A program made the translations under genes and the position numbers. This document shows, piece by piece, positions 17,040 to 26,386 of a DNA stretch of 64,000 nucleotides. This DNA is from Alphaproteobacteria bacterium. Lineage in GTDB: Bacteria; Pseudomonadota; Alphaproteobacteria; Rhizobiales; Xanthobacteraceae. Within the stretch, counting starts at the first letter, position 1. Each line of letters starts with the position of its first letter. The stretch covers positions 2,790,001 to 2,854,000 of the forward strand of contig JBBCGH010000001.1 in the NCBI GenBank assembly GCA_037200445.1, in the 5' to 3' direction. The notes below the pieces were generated by a model, which saw only the letters and a list, made by a program, of their open reading frames with translations, ran no database searches and was not told the origin of the DNA.

Positions 17040-17471
17040 ATGAGAATTCGAGAGTCTCTTGCGGTCGCGCTGCTTGTCCTTGCGGGTTGCGGAAGTGCGC
17101 TCGCCGCCGATCCGTCCGGCACGTGGCTCACCCAGGCCGGCAGCTCGCGCGTCAAGATCGCGGACTGCGGCGGCGCACTGTGCGGCACGATCGTCTGGCT
17201 GAAAGAGCCAAACGACGAAACCGGAAAGCCGAAGACCGACAAGAACAATTCGGACGCGTCCAAGCGCAGCCGGCCGTTGATGGGCGTCCAGATCGTGCTC
17301 GGCATGAAGCCGAATGGCGCCGACAAGTGGGCAGGGCAGGTCTACAACGCCGAGGACGGCAAGACCTATACCGGCAACATCACATTCACCGGCGGCAGTT
17401 CGCTGCAGCTTCAGGGCTGCGCGCTGGGCGGCCTTGTCTGCAAAGGCCAGACCTGGACCAAGGTCAACTAG
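17040..17471 (+). CDS. DUF2147 domain secreted protein
   Basis: 143 residues. A signal peptide (MRIRESLAVALLVLAGCGSALA) precedes ADPSGTWLTQAGSSRVKIADCGGALCGTIVWLKEP, the typical DUF2147 opening with two conserved Cys around a Gly-rich turn. Later GVQIVLGMKPNGADKWAGQVYNAEDGKTYTGNI and QLQGCALGGLVCKGQTW complete the domain, giving two disulphide-sized Cys pairs. LAGC in the signal could also be a lipobox, so it may be a lipoprotein. The start at 17040 is set by CGGAGGAACGAC just upstream. The function of the family is unknown; it is presumed periplasmic. Confidence 0.85.
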   Translation: MRIRESLAVALLVLAGCGSALAADPSGTWLTQAGSSRVKIADCGGALCGTIVWLKEPNDETGKPKTDKNNSDASKRSRPLMGVQIVLGMKPNGADKWAGQVYNAEDGKTYTGNITFTGGSSLQLQGCALGGLVCKGQTWTKVN

Positions 17472-17586
17472 GCCGAGCTGTCTTGGCAACGCTGGATTTC
17501 AGGTTGCCTAGGCGGGACCTCCAAGTTGCGCTAGCGTGGGGCAGGCTCGCGATCAGCGGGCCGCAATGAATGTTGGGGGATAGTTC

Positions 17587-17853
17587 ATGTTGAAACGCAC
17601 GCTCGCCATCGCAATCCCTGCCGCCTTCGCGACAGCAATCTTGGTCGCGCCCATGCAGCTTGCCTACGCCGAAATGGCGGCGCCGGTGAAAGAGTCGACC
17701 AAAAGCAGCAAGGAGCCGGCCAAAAAGGAGCTGACGCCGCAGCAGCAGAAAATGAAGGACTGCGCTGCGAAGTGGAAGGACGAGAAGAAGGCAAAGAATG
17801 TCAGCGGCCGCAAAGCCTACAACGAATTCATGAGCAAGTGCCTGAAGGGCTGA
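17587..17853 (+). CDS. PsiF-repeat-like small secreted protein
   Basis: 88 residues. A Sec signal peptide (about residues 1-28, ending AYA) is followed by a Lys/Ser/Pro-rich linker (KESTKSSKEPAKKELT) and one unit that matches the PsiF repeat pattern: QQQKMKDCAAKWK...VSGRKAYNEFMSKCLKG, with the two Cys 30 residues apart and the final F-M-S-x-C-L-K-G. PsiF-type proteins are periplasmic, and the founder is phosphate-starvation induced in E. coli; no PHO box was identified here. A strong terminator follows. Confidence 0.8.
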   Translation: MLKRTLAIAIPAAFATAILVAPMQLAYAEMAAPVKESTKSSKEPAKKELTPQQQKMKDCAAKWKDEKKAKNVSGRKAYNEFMSKCLKG

Positions 17854-17869
17854 CTCTCAAGCAGCACGA

Positions 17870-17911
17870 AAAACGAAGCCCCCCGTGAGCGAGCGGGGGG
17901 GGCTTTTCGTT
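17870..17911 (+). terminator. Rho-independent terminator after the PsiF-like gene
   Basis: A GC-rich hairpin (AAGCCCCCC / GGGGGGCTT around GTGAGCGAGC) followed by TTTTCGTT, 25-60 bases past the stop codon. The flanking ACGAA/TTCGT extends the stem. Confidence 0.85.
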
Positions 17912-18223
17912 GCGAGGGCAACACTCGCTCCGTCTAGCGACCGAGGGCATCGGCGAGAAACTGAGATCGTCGGTGATTTGCCGCCCTCGCAACCCGTCCG
18001 TCTTGCGACGATCCAAGCGTACCAGGACTTGAAACCGGCCCGTGAAGCCGGACCAAACAACCGTATCCGTGAAGGATGAACCTCGTTTCGCCGACGCCCT
18101 CCGTCGTCGACTAGGGCCGACGTGGCCACCGCAGCAGCATTACGCTGATTGGGTTTCGGCCTCGCCGGCCTTTGCGACGCTGCGTCGACATCACTGTCGA
18201 TCGCGTCGTTGGTCAAAGAAGAT
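17912..18223. other. Gap of about 310 bases between the terminator and the Lys-rich peptide gene
   Basis: A 119-codon minus-strand frame crosses this region but runs through the terminator and lacks a ribosome-binding site, so it is not called. The stretch contains only short hairpins (CCGGCCCGTGAAGCCGG near 18034). Its right part would be the 3' region of the Lys-rich peptide transcript. Confidence 0.35.
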
Positions 18224-18286
18224 CTAGTACTTCTTCTTCTTGGCCTTCTTCTTCTTTGCCTTTGCCTTCTTCGCTTTCTTCGCCAT
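18224..18286 (-). CDS. 20-residue lysine-rich micro-protein
   Basis: An ATG at 18286 with GGAGGG four to six bases before it opens a 20-codon frame composed of Met, 13 Lys, 5 Ala and a final Tyr, then TAG. The pattern AKKAKKAKAKKKKAKKKK resembles the C-terminal tails of histone H1-like and HU-type proteins. Codons are nearly all AAG, which suits a GC-rich genome, and the ribosome-binding site is among the better ones in the window. Such a peptide would bind nucleic acid or acidic surfaces. It might instead be a leader peptide. It is too short for standard gene callers; translation is not proved. Confidence 0.5.
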   Translation of the reverse strand: MAKKAKKAKAKKKKAKKKKY

Positions 18287-18789
18287 ATTGCCCTCCAAGC
18301 AATGAGTGAGTGGCGATGTCGGAACGATGCATATCCGAATCGACATGCAGCGCACTCCGATTACTACCGCAACACATGAAAAACTCCGAATCTCCTAACA
18401 AACAGTTTGCGATAGCGGCGCATGCTCGCGCCGTTACTCGACGGATGCGCTGCCGAAATCATCGCGCGCGCCTCTCACACGCAGCAATACGCCGCGACAG
18501 CAGATCAGTTTTTGCGATGTTTCAGAAACCAGCATGGCACAAGGGTTTCTGAGCCATCATTTGCGGCTTGAAAGATGCACGCTCGCTTCGCAATCGCCTT
18601 CGCGCGCTCGCATGATGCGAATGCGCCACGCAAGCGCGGAAGAGATTTTCACAGGCAAAACTTTTTTCACAGGATGCGCTCGCTTTCGCATGCCCGAGAT
18701 GCGCTTGCGAGCAAAAGCGAGCGAATCAGTGCGAAGTGATTCGCGCCGATCGATGTGTTGACGCTGCTCGAAGCTGGCCGGCGAAGCGC
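18287..18789. other. 500-base hairpin-rich non-coding region
   Basis: No credible gene. The region is less GC-rich than its neighbours and holds three clean inverted repeats: TCAGAAACC/GGTTTCTGA (18522-18552, 9 bp, 13-base loop), CGCTCGCTTT/AAAGCGAGCG (18677-18723) and GCGAATCA/TGATTCGC (18721-18744, 8-base loop). TTTTCACAGG occurs twice, 18 bases apart (18646 and 18664). The left end is the upstream region of the Lys-rich peptide gene, the right end the 3' side of the hydrolase gene. It could hold a structured RNA or a regulator-binding region. Confidence 0.45.
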
Positions 18790-19716
18790 TCAGAAGCCGA
18801 GAGTGGACACGTCGCACAGCGTGACGAACGCCGCGATGCGCTCGATCACATCCGGCTCGGCGAGCAACGGCGCGTGACCCTGGTTCGGCACTTCCAGGAT
18901 GTCGATGTCGAGGCGGCGTTCGCGCATCGCATCGAGAGTGGCGGCCGAGAGGATGTCGGAGTTGGTGCCGCGGACCACCATCAGGGGGACGCGGGCGAGT
19001 GAATCGAACTGCGCCCACAGCGCCGGCGGCGTTTGCTCGACATCGACGCTCTCCAGAGTCTTGGCGAGATTGGCATCGTAGGCGAGCACCATCGCGCCAT
19101 CCGCCTCGCGCCAGACCTGCTGCGCCTGGCGCAGCCAGCTGTCCGGCGTCAGGCCGGGAAACTGCGCGTCGCCGAGCCGGCGCAGGATCTCGGCGCCCTC
19201 CTGATAATCGCGCGGGGTCGGGAGCTTGCCGGCATATCCCTTGATGCGGACCAGCCCTTTGACGTCGATCACCGGACCGATGTCATTGAGGATCGCGCCG
19301 GCGATTGCGGTCGGCCGCGCGGCGCCGAGCAGCATGGTCAGGATCCCGCCGCGCGAGGTGCCAAGGACGATGGCCGGGCCGATCTCGAGCGCCGTGATCA
19401 CGGCGATCACGTCGGCAAGCTCGACCGGAAACGAATAGTTTTCAGGGTTGGGGTCGTGGTCGGAGCGTCCGCGGCCTCGTGAATCGATGGTGATGACCAG
19501 CCGCGGCATCGCGGTATCGCGGGTGAGAGCGGTGGCAATCTCGTGGAAGTCGGCGCCGTTGCGGGTAAGGCCAGGCAGGCAAACGAGCGGCAATCTGCGC
19601 CCGCGCTCGCCATAGCGGCGCACGTGCAAGCGCAAGGCGTCAGGCGCCGTCACAAACAGGCTGACGAAGCCTGTGTCGCCGCTGTCCGGCTCCTTGACGA
19701 TATCCGCGACGGCCAT
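18790..19716 (-). CDS. Alpha/beta hydrolase
   Basis: 308 residues of the alpha/beta-hydrolase fold. The oxyanion-hole loop PLVCLPGLTRNGADF, strand DSRGRGRSD, nucleophile elbow VLGTSRGGILTML (Ser in GTSRGG), the acid-bearing segment VVRGTNSDILSA (Asp) and the catalytic His in VPNQGHAPLL are all in order. A lid of helices lies between residues ~150 and 230. The substrate is unknown; esterase or lactonase activity on small molecules is typical of such proteins. It is monocistronic, upstream of nothing obvious on the minus strand, and 47 bases downstream of the transglycosylase gene in the same direction. Confidence 0.85.
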   Translation of the reverse strand: MAVADIVKEPDSGDTGFVSLFVTAPDALRLHVRRYGERGRRLPLVCLPGLTRNGADFHEIATALTRDTAMPRLVITIDSRGRGRSDHDPNPENYSFPVELADVIAVITALEIGPAIVLGTSRGGILTMLLGAARPTAIAGAILNDIGPVIDVKGLVRIKGYAGKLPTPRDYQEGAEILRRLGDAQFPGLTPDSWLRQAQQVWREADGAMVLAYDANLAKTLESVDVEQTPPALWAQFDSLARVPLMVVRGTNSDILSAATLDAMRERRLDIDILEVPNQGHAPLLAEPDVIERIAAFVTLCDVSTLGF

Positions 19717-19763
19717 CCTTGCTCCCCGTCAGGGGAGCATAGGCGAGGGGCGAGGCTTTGTAA

Positions 19764-22164
19764 TCAGTTCGTGGCGGCGCCGCGGCGCAGGTCCGCCTCG
19801 ATCATCAGGCGCGAGCCGGTGCCGAGCTGCGCGCGGTAGACCTGCATGTTCTCGAGCACGCGCTGCACGTAGTTGCGCGTTTCCGAGAAGGGGATGCGTT
19901 CGACCCAGTCGATCGGGTCGACATTCGGGTCGCGCGGATCGCCGTATTTGTCGATCCACTGCTTCACGCGCCCGCGCCCGGCGTTGTAGGCGACGAACGA
20001 CAGAATGTACGAACCGCGATAGCTTGCGAGCACGTCGCCGAGCTCGGCGGCGCCCATCTGCGCGTTATAGGATGGATCGGACAGCATGCGATTGCGGTCG
20101 AAGGCGAAGCCGAATTTCTTGGCGATCTGCTTGCCGGTGCCGGGCAGTACCTGCATCAGGCCGAGCGCATTGGCGTGCGAGACCGCTTTGGGATTGAAGG
20201 CGCTCTCCTGGCGGGCGATCGCGTAGACCACGCTCTTGTCGACGGCGGGGGCCGACCATGCGGAAGTCCGGGATGCCGTTGGTCGGGAAGGCGTAGGCTT
20301 CGAGTGCGAAGCCGCGGCGCAGCGCCCCTTTGCCGACCAGCAGCATGGCGCGGGCGTCGTCATACTTGCGCGCGACTTCGGCGACGACGACGAGCGCGCC
20401 GATATCGAGCGCGTTCTCGGCAAGATCGCTCACGAACGGAACGACAAGGTCGCGCGCGTCGACGGCGTAGAGAAGCTGCACCGCGCGCACGACTTCGAGG
20501 TTCATCAGCGATGCGCGGTTGGAAGTCTCCGGCGGGCGGCGCAGCGGCAGTTCGGCGAGCCCGAGATGGGCGCGTGCGAGTTGCCCGTAATAGGCGGTCG
20601 AATGCTGTGCGGCAGCCTGATAGTGGCCGCGCGCCTCGCCGGTGCGGCCCATCGCCTCGAGCGCGCGGCCCTCCCAGTACTCGCCGCGCGCCAGCGTGAT
20701 CGGGTTGGCGGTATCGTGGCCAACCTTGGCGAAATGCTGATAGGCGGCTTGCGGATTGTTGGTAAAGCGCAGCGCGATCCAGCCGGCGGTGAACTCGTGC
20801 TCGGCGCGGGGATTGTCCTTCGCCGGCGGCAGCGCGTCGCGCGCCACCACGTAGGCGGCTTGATACTCTTCGATGTCGAGTAGCTTGCGGGCGACGAGAC
20901 GGCGCTCGACCCACCACTCCTCGAGATTGTGCTGTTGCGAGGCGCTACGCGGGGCGGCCTGCAACAGCCGCGCCGCTTCGATCGGCTTGTCCTCGCGGCG
21001 CAGCCATTGCGCCTTGTGGAAGAGGTAGCCGGCATCGCCGCGTGCACCTTCCGGCACCGCATCGAGCAACGCGCGTGCGTTCGAGGCTTTGTCGACCACC
21101 GCCTTGCGCGCCCGCCCGATCAGCAGGTCGGCGCCGCCGAGCAGCTGCGCCATGCGCATCCCGGCATCCGGGTCGTCGTCATAGAAGCGGCGATCCATGC
21201 GCGCCTTGTGGTCGGCGCGCGTCAGCACCTCGCCGAAGGTCTCCATCACGGAACGCTCGACGGCGGCCGAGCAGGTGTCCTCGCGCCAGGCCTGGCGCAC
21301 AAGCTGCGCGACGGCAGGCGTGTCGCCTTGGGCGAGCAGCGCGCGGGCGAGCGCAAACTTGCCTTTGGCGGTTATCGGCTTTGATCCTGAGGCGAAGAAG
21401 TTGCGCACCGTTTCGGGGGAGCGCTTCTCGTCCCACAGCGCGCTTTCGGCGCGTTTGCGGATCGTGATCGCGTTCGGCCAGCTTGGGTTTTCGGCGCTGA
21501 AGGCGGCGAACCGGTTGAAGCCCGTGTCGTTTTCATCGCTGCGCAGGATGGTCCACTCGACGAGTTTGCGCGCAAGGGGATCGGAGATCGTCTGCTGCAC
21601 CGTGGTGGCGTCACCGGTTTTGCCGCGGCGGACCAGATCGAGCGCCTGCTTTGTGAGCGCGACGTCGGCCGCAGGCGTTGCGCTGCTTTCGGCGGCTGCC
21701 AGCGGCGCGACAGGAAGCGCGGCGCGGCGGATCGGGGGTGTGTAGGCGGGTGTCTCCGCCGGTCCAGGATTCAACGTTGCGGCTGCGGCTGGCGCGATCG
21801 GTGCAAAGCTCGTCGTCGGCAGGATCGAAGTCGGTGACAGCGTGGCTTTGGCCGGCGCCATCGGCACAGCGGATGCGACAAGGATGGGACGTGGGCGCGG
21901 AAGCGGGATGGCAGGCTTTTTCGCGGCAGCCTTGACCGGAGCGCTCTTCTTCGCCTTCGCGGCCTTCTCTTCTTTCTTGACAACAGGCTTCGCGGGCTTT
22001 GCGGCCGCGGACTTGGCCGGCTTGTCTTTCTCGTCAGGTTTTGCAGCGGCAGTACTTGCCGGCTTCGCTTTCTCCTCGGGCTTGGCGAAAGCGGGCGTGG
22101 CGAACGCCATCGCGGTCGCGATCGCATACCCGAGAATCCGGCGCTGATGGCGCTGAACGATCAT
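19764..22164 (-). pseudogene. Soluble lytic murein transglycosylase, frameshifted
   Basis: Two overlapping minus-strand frames together make one ~799-residue transglycosylase. Frame 1 (from 22164) gives a signal peptide (to AFA), a ~120-residue Lys/Ala/Pro-rich linker and the long helical U-shaped domain, ending in-family at GIPDFRMVG. Frame 2 continues with PAVDKSVVYAIARQESAFNP (catalytic Glu in RQES), GLMQVLPGTGKQIAKK and FVAYNAGRGRVKQW to the end at 19764. They join if one base is removed from the run of five G (plus strand) at 20247-20251. As written, the catalytic SLT domain would not be translated, so this is a pseudogene or a sequencing error. The enzyme cleaves peptidoglycan glycan strands in the periplasm. 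It is divergent from dapA. Confidence 0.85.
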
Positions 22165-22483
22165 CCGTCCCCTGCGTCCCTTCGCGGTCCGGCGAGGACC
22201 GCACCCCAGACAAGTTCCGCTGCCGCGACAAAGGGCTAGCGGAGTGACGGTCCCTGTTGTCCGCCGAATCCCGTTGACGAATTGCTAACCCGTGCCCGCC
22301 GTTGTGACCATGGGGACGAACCGCGGCGAAAGCTGGGCGACCCGCCAAATCGGCCGTTCCGGGAACCATTTGAGCCGGTTTGTTGCCGCTGCGGACAGCC
22401 GGATCATTTGGCTTTCGTCAGCGTGGCCGAACCGGTATTTTCCAAGGGAACAAGGCCGCGCCGGGCGGCAAGGGGAGCGTGTC
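22165..22483. other. Divergent control region between the transglycosylase and dapA
   Basis: 319 bases without a gene of their own. The dapA frame is open upstream to 22292, but the codons have no family similarity. TTGACG occurs at 22273-22278; a matching -10 cannot be fixed with confidence. AAGGGGAG at 22471-22478 is the dapA ribosome-binding site. Confidence 0.4.
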
Positions 22484-23374
22484 ATGGCCGCCAAGACCAA
22501 TTTCCGGGGATCATTCACCGCGCTGGTCACGCCCTTCAAGAACGGCTCGGTAGACGAGAAGGCGTTCCGCGACCTGGTCGAATGGCAGATCGCCGAGGGC
22601 ACCAACGGGCTGGTGCCGGTCGGAACCACGGGCGAGAGCCCGACGCTTTCGCATGACGAACACAAGAACGTGGTCGAGTGGTGCGTCGACCAGGCCAAGG
22701 GCCGGGTTCCGGTCGTGGCGGGCGCCGGGTCGAACTCCACCAAGGAGGCAGTCGAGCTTTCGCGGCACGCCGAAAAGGCCGGCGCCGACGCCGTGCTGAT
22801 CGTGACGCCCTATTACAACAAGCCGACACAGGAAGGCCTCTACCAGCACTACAAGGCGATCAACGACGCGATCGGGATTCCGATCATCATCTACAACATC
22901 CCGCCGCGCTCGGTCATCGACATGTCGGTCGACACCATGAAGCGGCTCTATGAACTCGAGAACATCGCCGGCGTGAAGGACGCGACTGCCAACATGGCGC
23001 GCGTCTCGCAGCAGCGCGCGGCCTGCGGGCCGGACTTCAATCAGCTCTCCGGCGAGGACATCACGGCGCTTGGCTTCAACGCGCATGGCGGGCACGGCTG
23101 CATCTCGGTGACCTCGAACGTGGCGCCACGGCTGTGCTCCGAGTTCCAGGCCGCCTGCGGGCGCGGCGACTATGCGGCGGCGCTGAAGATCCAGGACAAG
23201 CTCGCGCCGCTGCACATCAATATTTTCGTTGAGACGAGCCCGGCACCGATCAAGTACGCAATGTCGCTGATTGGAAAGTGCTCCGAGCAGGTTCGCCTGC
23301 CCATGGTTCCGGCGTCCGAGAATGCCCGAGCCAAAGTGCGCGAGGCCATGGTGCATGCCGGTCTGATCAACTGA
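22484..23374 (+). CDS. dapA: 4-hydroxy-tetrahydrodipicolinate synthase
   Basis: 296 residues, a TIM-barrel lyase that condenses pyruvate with aspartate semialdehyde, the first step committed to lysine and meso-diaminopimelate. Landmarks are [13 protein letters not shown], the GTTGES pyruvate-binding loop (47-52), [14 protein letters not shown], Tyr137 in IIYNIPPR and the Schiff-base Lys165 in [10 protein letters not shown]. The start at 22484 is supported by AAGGGGAGCGTGTC. Synteny with a lytic transglycosylase and smpB is the usual alphaproteobacterial arrangement, although here a beta-lactamase gene lies in between. Confidence 0.96.
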   Translation: MAAKTNFRGSFTALVTPFKNGSVDEKAFRDLVEWQIAEGTNGLVPVGTTGESPTLSHDEHKNVVEWCVDQAKGRVPVVAGAGSNSTKEAVELSRHAEKAGADAVLIVTPYYNKPTQEGLYQHYKAINDAIGIPIIIYNIPPRSVIDMSVDTMKRLYELENIAGVKDATANMARVSQQRAACGPDFNQLSGEDITALGFNAHGGHGCISVTSNVAPRLCSEFQAACGRGDYAAALKIQDKLAPLHINIFVETSPAPIKYAMSLIGKCSEQVRLPMVPASENARAKVREAMVHAGLIN

Positions 23375-23392
23375 TCGCTGGTTCGGGACGAA

Positions 23393-24253
23393 CTATAAGG
23401 CCGCGACGAGCCGGCCGACCCCGGCCAGGATCGCGTTGCGCGCGTCATCCGAAGCCTGCGCGCCGACATAATAGGCGGTCACGATCAGCGGTGCCCGGCC
23501 GGGCGGCCACACCACCGCGACGTCGTTGGTCGCGTTGTTCGAGCCGGAGCCCGTCTTGTCGCCGACGCGCCATCCGGAAGCGAGGCCGGCCCGCAGACGC
23601 TTGTCGCCGGTCTTGCTGGCGACGAGCCACGCGATCAACTGCTCGCGCGAGCCGCCCGAGAGCGCGTTTCCCAGCACGATCTTGCGCATCGTTTCAGCCA
23701 TTGCGGCCGGCGTCGTGGTGTCGCGTGGGTCGCCCGGCCGCGCCTCGTTCAATTCGGTTTCGCGGCGGTCGAGCCGCGTAACCGCGTCGCCGATCGAGCG
23801 CAGATAGGCGGTGAGCCCGGCAGGTCCGCCGAAACTGTCCAGCATCAGGTTGCCGGCGGTGTTGTCGCTCAGCGTCACCGCGGCCTCGCAAATTTCCGCG
23901 ACGGCCAGGCCATCCGCGACATGCTTGCCGGTGACCGGCGAGTAGGTGACGAGATCGGCCTTCGAATAGATCACGCGGCGCGTGAGACTTTCCTCCCCGC
24001 CGTCGACCCGCGCCAAAACGAAAGCGGCGGCGAGACACTTGAAGGTGCTGCAGAGCGGGAAGCGTTCGTCGCCGCGATGTGCGATGAGGCGGCCGGTCCC
24101 GGCATCGAGCACGGCGATACCGAGGCGGCCGCCATGCCGGCGTTCGAGCGCGACGATTGCGTTCTCGAAGGCCGGCGTCTCAGCCAACGCGCGCCCGCAG
24201 AGCAAAACCGGGCCGGCAACGACCGAGGCATTCAGCAAACGGCGCGAGATCAT
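23393..24253 (-). CDS. Class A beta-lactamase
   Basis: 286 residues with a signal peptide (to about residue 24, ALA). Every class A motif is in place: S69-T-F-K72, S129-D-N131, E165 in ETELN (Ambler Glu166) and K233-T-G235. The mature enzyme would hydrolyse penicillins or cephalosporins in the periplasm by the acyl-enzyme route. Cys68 (Ambler 69) is present, but Ambler 238 is Gly (KTGSG), so the Cys69-Cys238 disulphide of KPC/SME-type carbapenemases is absent. The start at 24253 gives a normal signal peptide; a longer frame to 24409 does not. No ampR/blaR-like regulator is adjacent. It converges with dapA. Confidence 0.92.
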   Translation of the reverse strand: MISRRLLNASVVAGPVLLCGRALAETPAFENAIVALERRHGGRLGIAVLDAGTGRLIAHRGDERFPLCSTFKCLAAAFVLARVDGGEESLTRRVIYSKADLVTYSPVTGKHVADGLAVAEICEAAVTLSDNTAGNLMLDSFGGPAGLTAYLRSIGDAVTRLDRRETELNEARPGDPRDTTTPAAMAETMRKIVLGNALSGGSREQLIAWLVASKTGDKRLRAGLASGWRVGDKTGSGSNNATNDVAVVWPPGRAPLIVTAYYVGAQASDDARNAILAGVGRLVAAL

Positions 24254-24426
24254 GGGGTTTCCTGTTGCTGCGCCAGTCTCTCCACCATGAACTCGGACCG
24301 AGTGTGGCGCGCCGCCGCCGTCTTGCCCGATTGAGCCACGATCACTAAACAGCAGCCGAGCCGCGTGGCGCTGGCTGATTTGCGCCCTGTCCAGGGTCAA
24401 GCTCCTCACGAGGTTCTGACGACATC

Positions 24427-24933
24427 ATGATGAATTCTCTTAAGAAAATAGCGATATATGTGGGGGTGGGTTTGGCTCTTGCCGGCGCGGCCACCGCTCA
24501 AGACATCCCTGCAGGCTGGTCGGTCGAGACGAAGCCCAAAGGCGCGATTCTGAGCTATGCGCCGGAGAAGGATGGCCCGCGCTACCTCATCGTCGCATGC
24601 CTGCGCGACACCGACGAGATCGGAGTGTATTCGACAGGCATCGGAGTTCCGAGCAACAAGCCGGTCGTGGTGATGCAATTGACCAATGCGGGACGCAAGT
24701 ACAGCCTGCGCGGCGACATGGGGCAGGACAACATCAATCATCAGCCGGCGTTCCGCTACGAAACCAACATCGACGCGCGCGCGCTGTCGATCTTCCGCGC
24801 CGAATTCATGCCGATGCTCGCCGGCAAGGGGCCGCTGACGGTGATGGTCGGCGACAAGTCGCAGCAGGTTCCGCTCGTCGGCGTTGCCGAGCCACTGAAA
24901 AAGTTTTCCGCGTCCTGCTTCGGACGCTCGTGA
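24427..24933 (+). CDS. Hypothetical secreted protein
   Basis: 168 residues with a Sec signal peptide (two Lys, then IAIYVGVGLALAGAATAQ; probable cleavage after ATA). The mature part is ~145 residues with beta-rich segments: GAILSYAPEKDGPRYLIVACL, KPVVVMQLTNAGRKYSL, FRAEFMPMLAGKGPLTVMVG. Cys occur at YLIVACLRD and SASCFGRS, possibly a disulphide. The opening IPAGWSVETKPKGAILSY is reminiscent of invasion-associated locus B-like or other small periplasmic proteins, but I do not assign it. Tandem ATG codons at 24427 and 24430 leave the exact start open. Confidence 0.65.
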   Translation: MMNSLKKIAIYVGVGLALAGAATAQDIPAGWSVETKPKGAILSYAPEKDGPRYLIVACLRDTDEIGVYSTGIGVPSNKPVVVMQLTNAGRKYSLRGDMGQDNINHQPAFRYETNIDARALSIFRAEFMPMLAGKGPLTVMVGDKSQQVPLVGVAEPLKKFSASCFGRS

Positions 24934-24994
24934 GTCATAGCATGTCCGCATTTTCTGCGGCGAACCGCTGCACACTTCGCCGGAAAATGCTCTG

Positions 24995-25468
24995 ATGGCG
25001 GCCAAGCCCGAGCCGCGTTTCAAGGTCGTCGCCGAGAACCGCAAGGCGCGCTTCAACTACGAGATCGGCGAGAAATTCGAGGCCGGTATCGCGCTCACCG
25101 GCAGCGAGGTCAAGTCGCTGCGCGTCGGCAAGGCGGCGATCGCGGAATCCTACGCCGATGCGCGCCGCGGCGAGATCTGGCTGATCAACTCGAACATCAC
25201 CGAATACCTACAGGCCGGGCGCTTCAATCATGCCCAAAAGCGTCCGCGTAAGCTGCTCCTGCACAAGCGCCAGATCAACAAGCTGATCGGCGCGGTCGAG
25301 CGCGAAGGCATGACACTCGTGCCGCTCAAGCTCTATTTCAACGACAAGGGCCGCGCCAAGGTCGAGCTTGCGCTCGCCAAGGGCAAGAAGCTGCACGACA
25401 AGCGCGAGACCGAGAAGAAGCGCGACTGGCAGCGCGAGAAGGGGCGGCTGCTGCGGCAGAAGGGGTAG
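24995..25468 (+). CDS. smpB: SsrA-binding protein SmpB
   Basis: 157 residues. SmpB binds tmRNA and takes it to stalled ribosomes for trans-translation. The conserved features are [65 protein letters not shown] (the RPRKLLLHK box contacts tmRNA) and the Lys/Arg-rich C-terminal tail [20 protein letters not shown], which enters the ribosome's empty mRNA channel. The tmRNA gene itself (ssrA) was not seen in the window. The ATG at 24995 gives the usual N-terminus. Confidence 0.96.
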   Translation: MAAKPEPRFKVVAENRKARFNYEIGEKFEAGIALTGSEVKSLRVGKAAIAESYADARRGEIWLINSNITEYLQAGRFNHAQKRPRKLLLHKRQINKLIGAVEREGMTLVPLKLYFNDKGRAKVELALAKGKKLHDKRETEKKRDWQREKGRLLRQKG

Positions 25469-25482
25469 GGCGCTGTGCCGCC

Positions 25483-26223
25483 TCAGCGCTGCGCGGCGAA
25501 CAGATAGAGCTCGGTCAGGTAGGGAAACGAAATCGTATCGGCAGCGAGCGCGGGATCGCTGGCGATCACCGCGGCGATCTTTTCGCGGACGCGCTGCTGC
25601 TCCTGCCCAGGCAGTGCCGCGATGAAGCTGGTCGATAGCGCGCGGTTGATCACGCCGTCGCGGTTCATCGCCTGCGCGAAGGGATAGGTGCGGCTCGCGA
25701 GATGCCGGAAACGCGCGTCGCTAAAGATCGCGCGCCACTGGCCCGAGGATTGGCGCGGTGTATCGCCCGCGTATTCATCCATCACCGCCGAGAATTCCTT
25801 CACCCACGGCACGCGATCGTCGCGCACGTTCCAGATCAGCGCCAGCGCGCCATCCTCGGTCAGAACGCGGCAGATCTCGCGCATCGCAGTGCCGTACTCG
25901 AACCAGTGAAAAGCGGTCGCGCAGCAAACGAGGCCGGCCGTCCGGTCGGTGACGGGAATCGCCTCGGCACTCCCGATCCGGACCTCCACACCGGGCAGGC
26001 GATTGGCGCCGATGCGCTCCGCCATTTCGGCGATCGGCTCGACCGCAATGATGTGACCGCCCGTCAAAGCAAGGAGGGCGGTGAACTTTCCGGTGCCTGC
26101 GCCGAGATCGACGATGATCTTTGCCGGCGGAAGGTCGGCGAGCAGCGCGGCCGGATATTCGGGCCGGCCGCTCTCGTATTCGCGCACCTTGCTGGCGTAG
26201 CCCTGAACCGGCGACGACGTCAT
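25483..26223 (-). CDS. Class I SAM-dependent methyltransferase
   Basis: 246 residues of the Methyltransf_11/25 type. It opens with [17 protein letters not shown], a marker of a family of small-molecule methyltransferases, then motif [18 protein letters not shown], the acidic end of strand 2 in [14 protein letters not shown], and [25 protein letters not shown]. The C-terminal half includes [16 protein letters not shown] and [10 protein letters not shown]. Substrate unknown. The start at 26223 fits the family; an extra 16 residues from 26271 are doubtful. It converges with smpB. Confidence 0.8.
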   Translation of the reverse strand: MTSSPVQGYASKVREYESGRPEYPAALLADLPPAKIIVDLGAGTGKFTALLALTGGHIIAVEPIAEMAERIGANRLPGVEVRIGSAEAIPVTDRTAGLVCCATAFHWFEYGTAMREICRVLTEDGALALIWNVRDDRVPWVKEFSAVMDEYAGDTPRQSSGQWRAIFSDARFRHLASRTYPFAQAMNRDGVINRALSTSFIAALPGQEQQRVREKIAAVIASDPALAADTISFPYLTELYLFAAQR

Positions 26224-26386
26224 CACGCAGTGATTATCCCGCCGCGTTCCAGACGATTCAAGGAAGCGCAACCCTCACGAACTCGTGACCCTACTGTTCC
26301 TGCAACCACGCGCGCGCCGCCGCGTAGCTCGCTCCGCCAACGCCGGGGGCAATCCCGGTCATCATCGTTCAGAGACGGGAGTTCCC

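Noticed and set aside
16852-17043. 63-codon plus-strand frame before the DUF2147 gene
   Set aside because: No ribosome-binding site, mixed composition and overlap with the next gene's signal. Probably chance.
17857-18216. 119-codon minus-strand frame in the gap after the PsiF-like gene
   Set aside because: It reads through a strong terminator hairpin and has no ribosome-binding site or domain.
26291-26365. Possible 24-residue minus-strand peptide (starts MMTGIAPG, ends ARAWLQEQ)
   Set aside because: It looks protein-like but has no good ribosome-binding site, overlaps the upstream region of the DUF4394 gene and matches nothing I know. Not supported enough to call.
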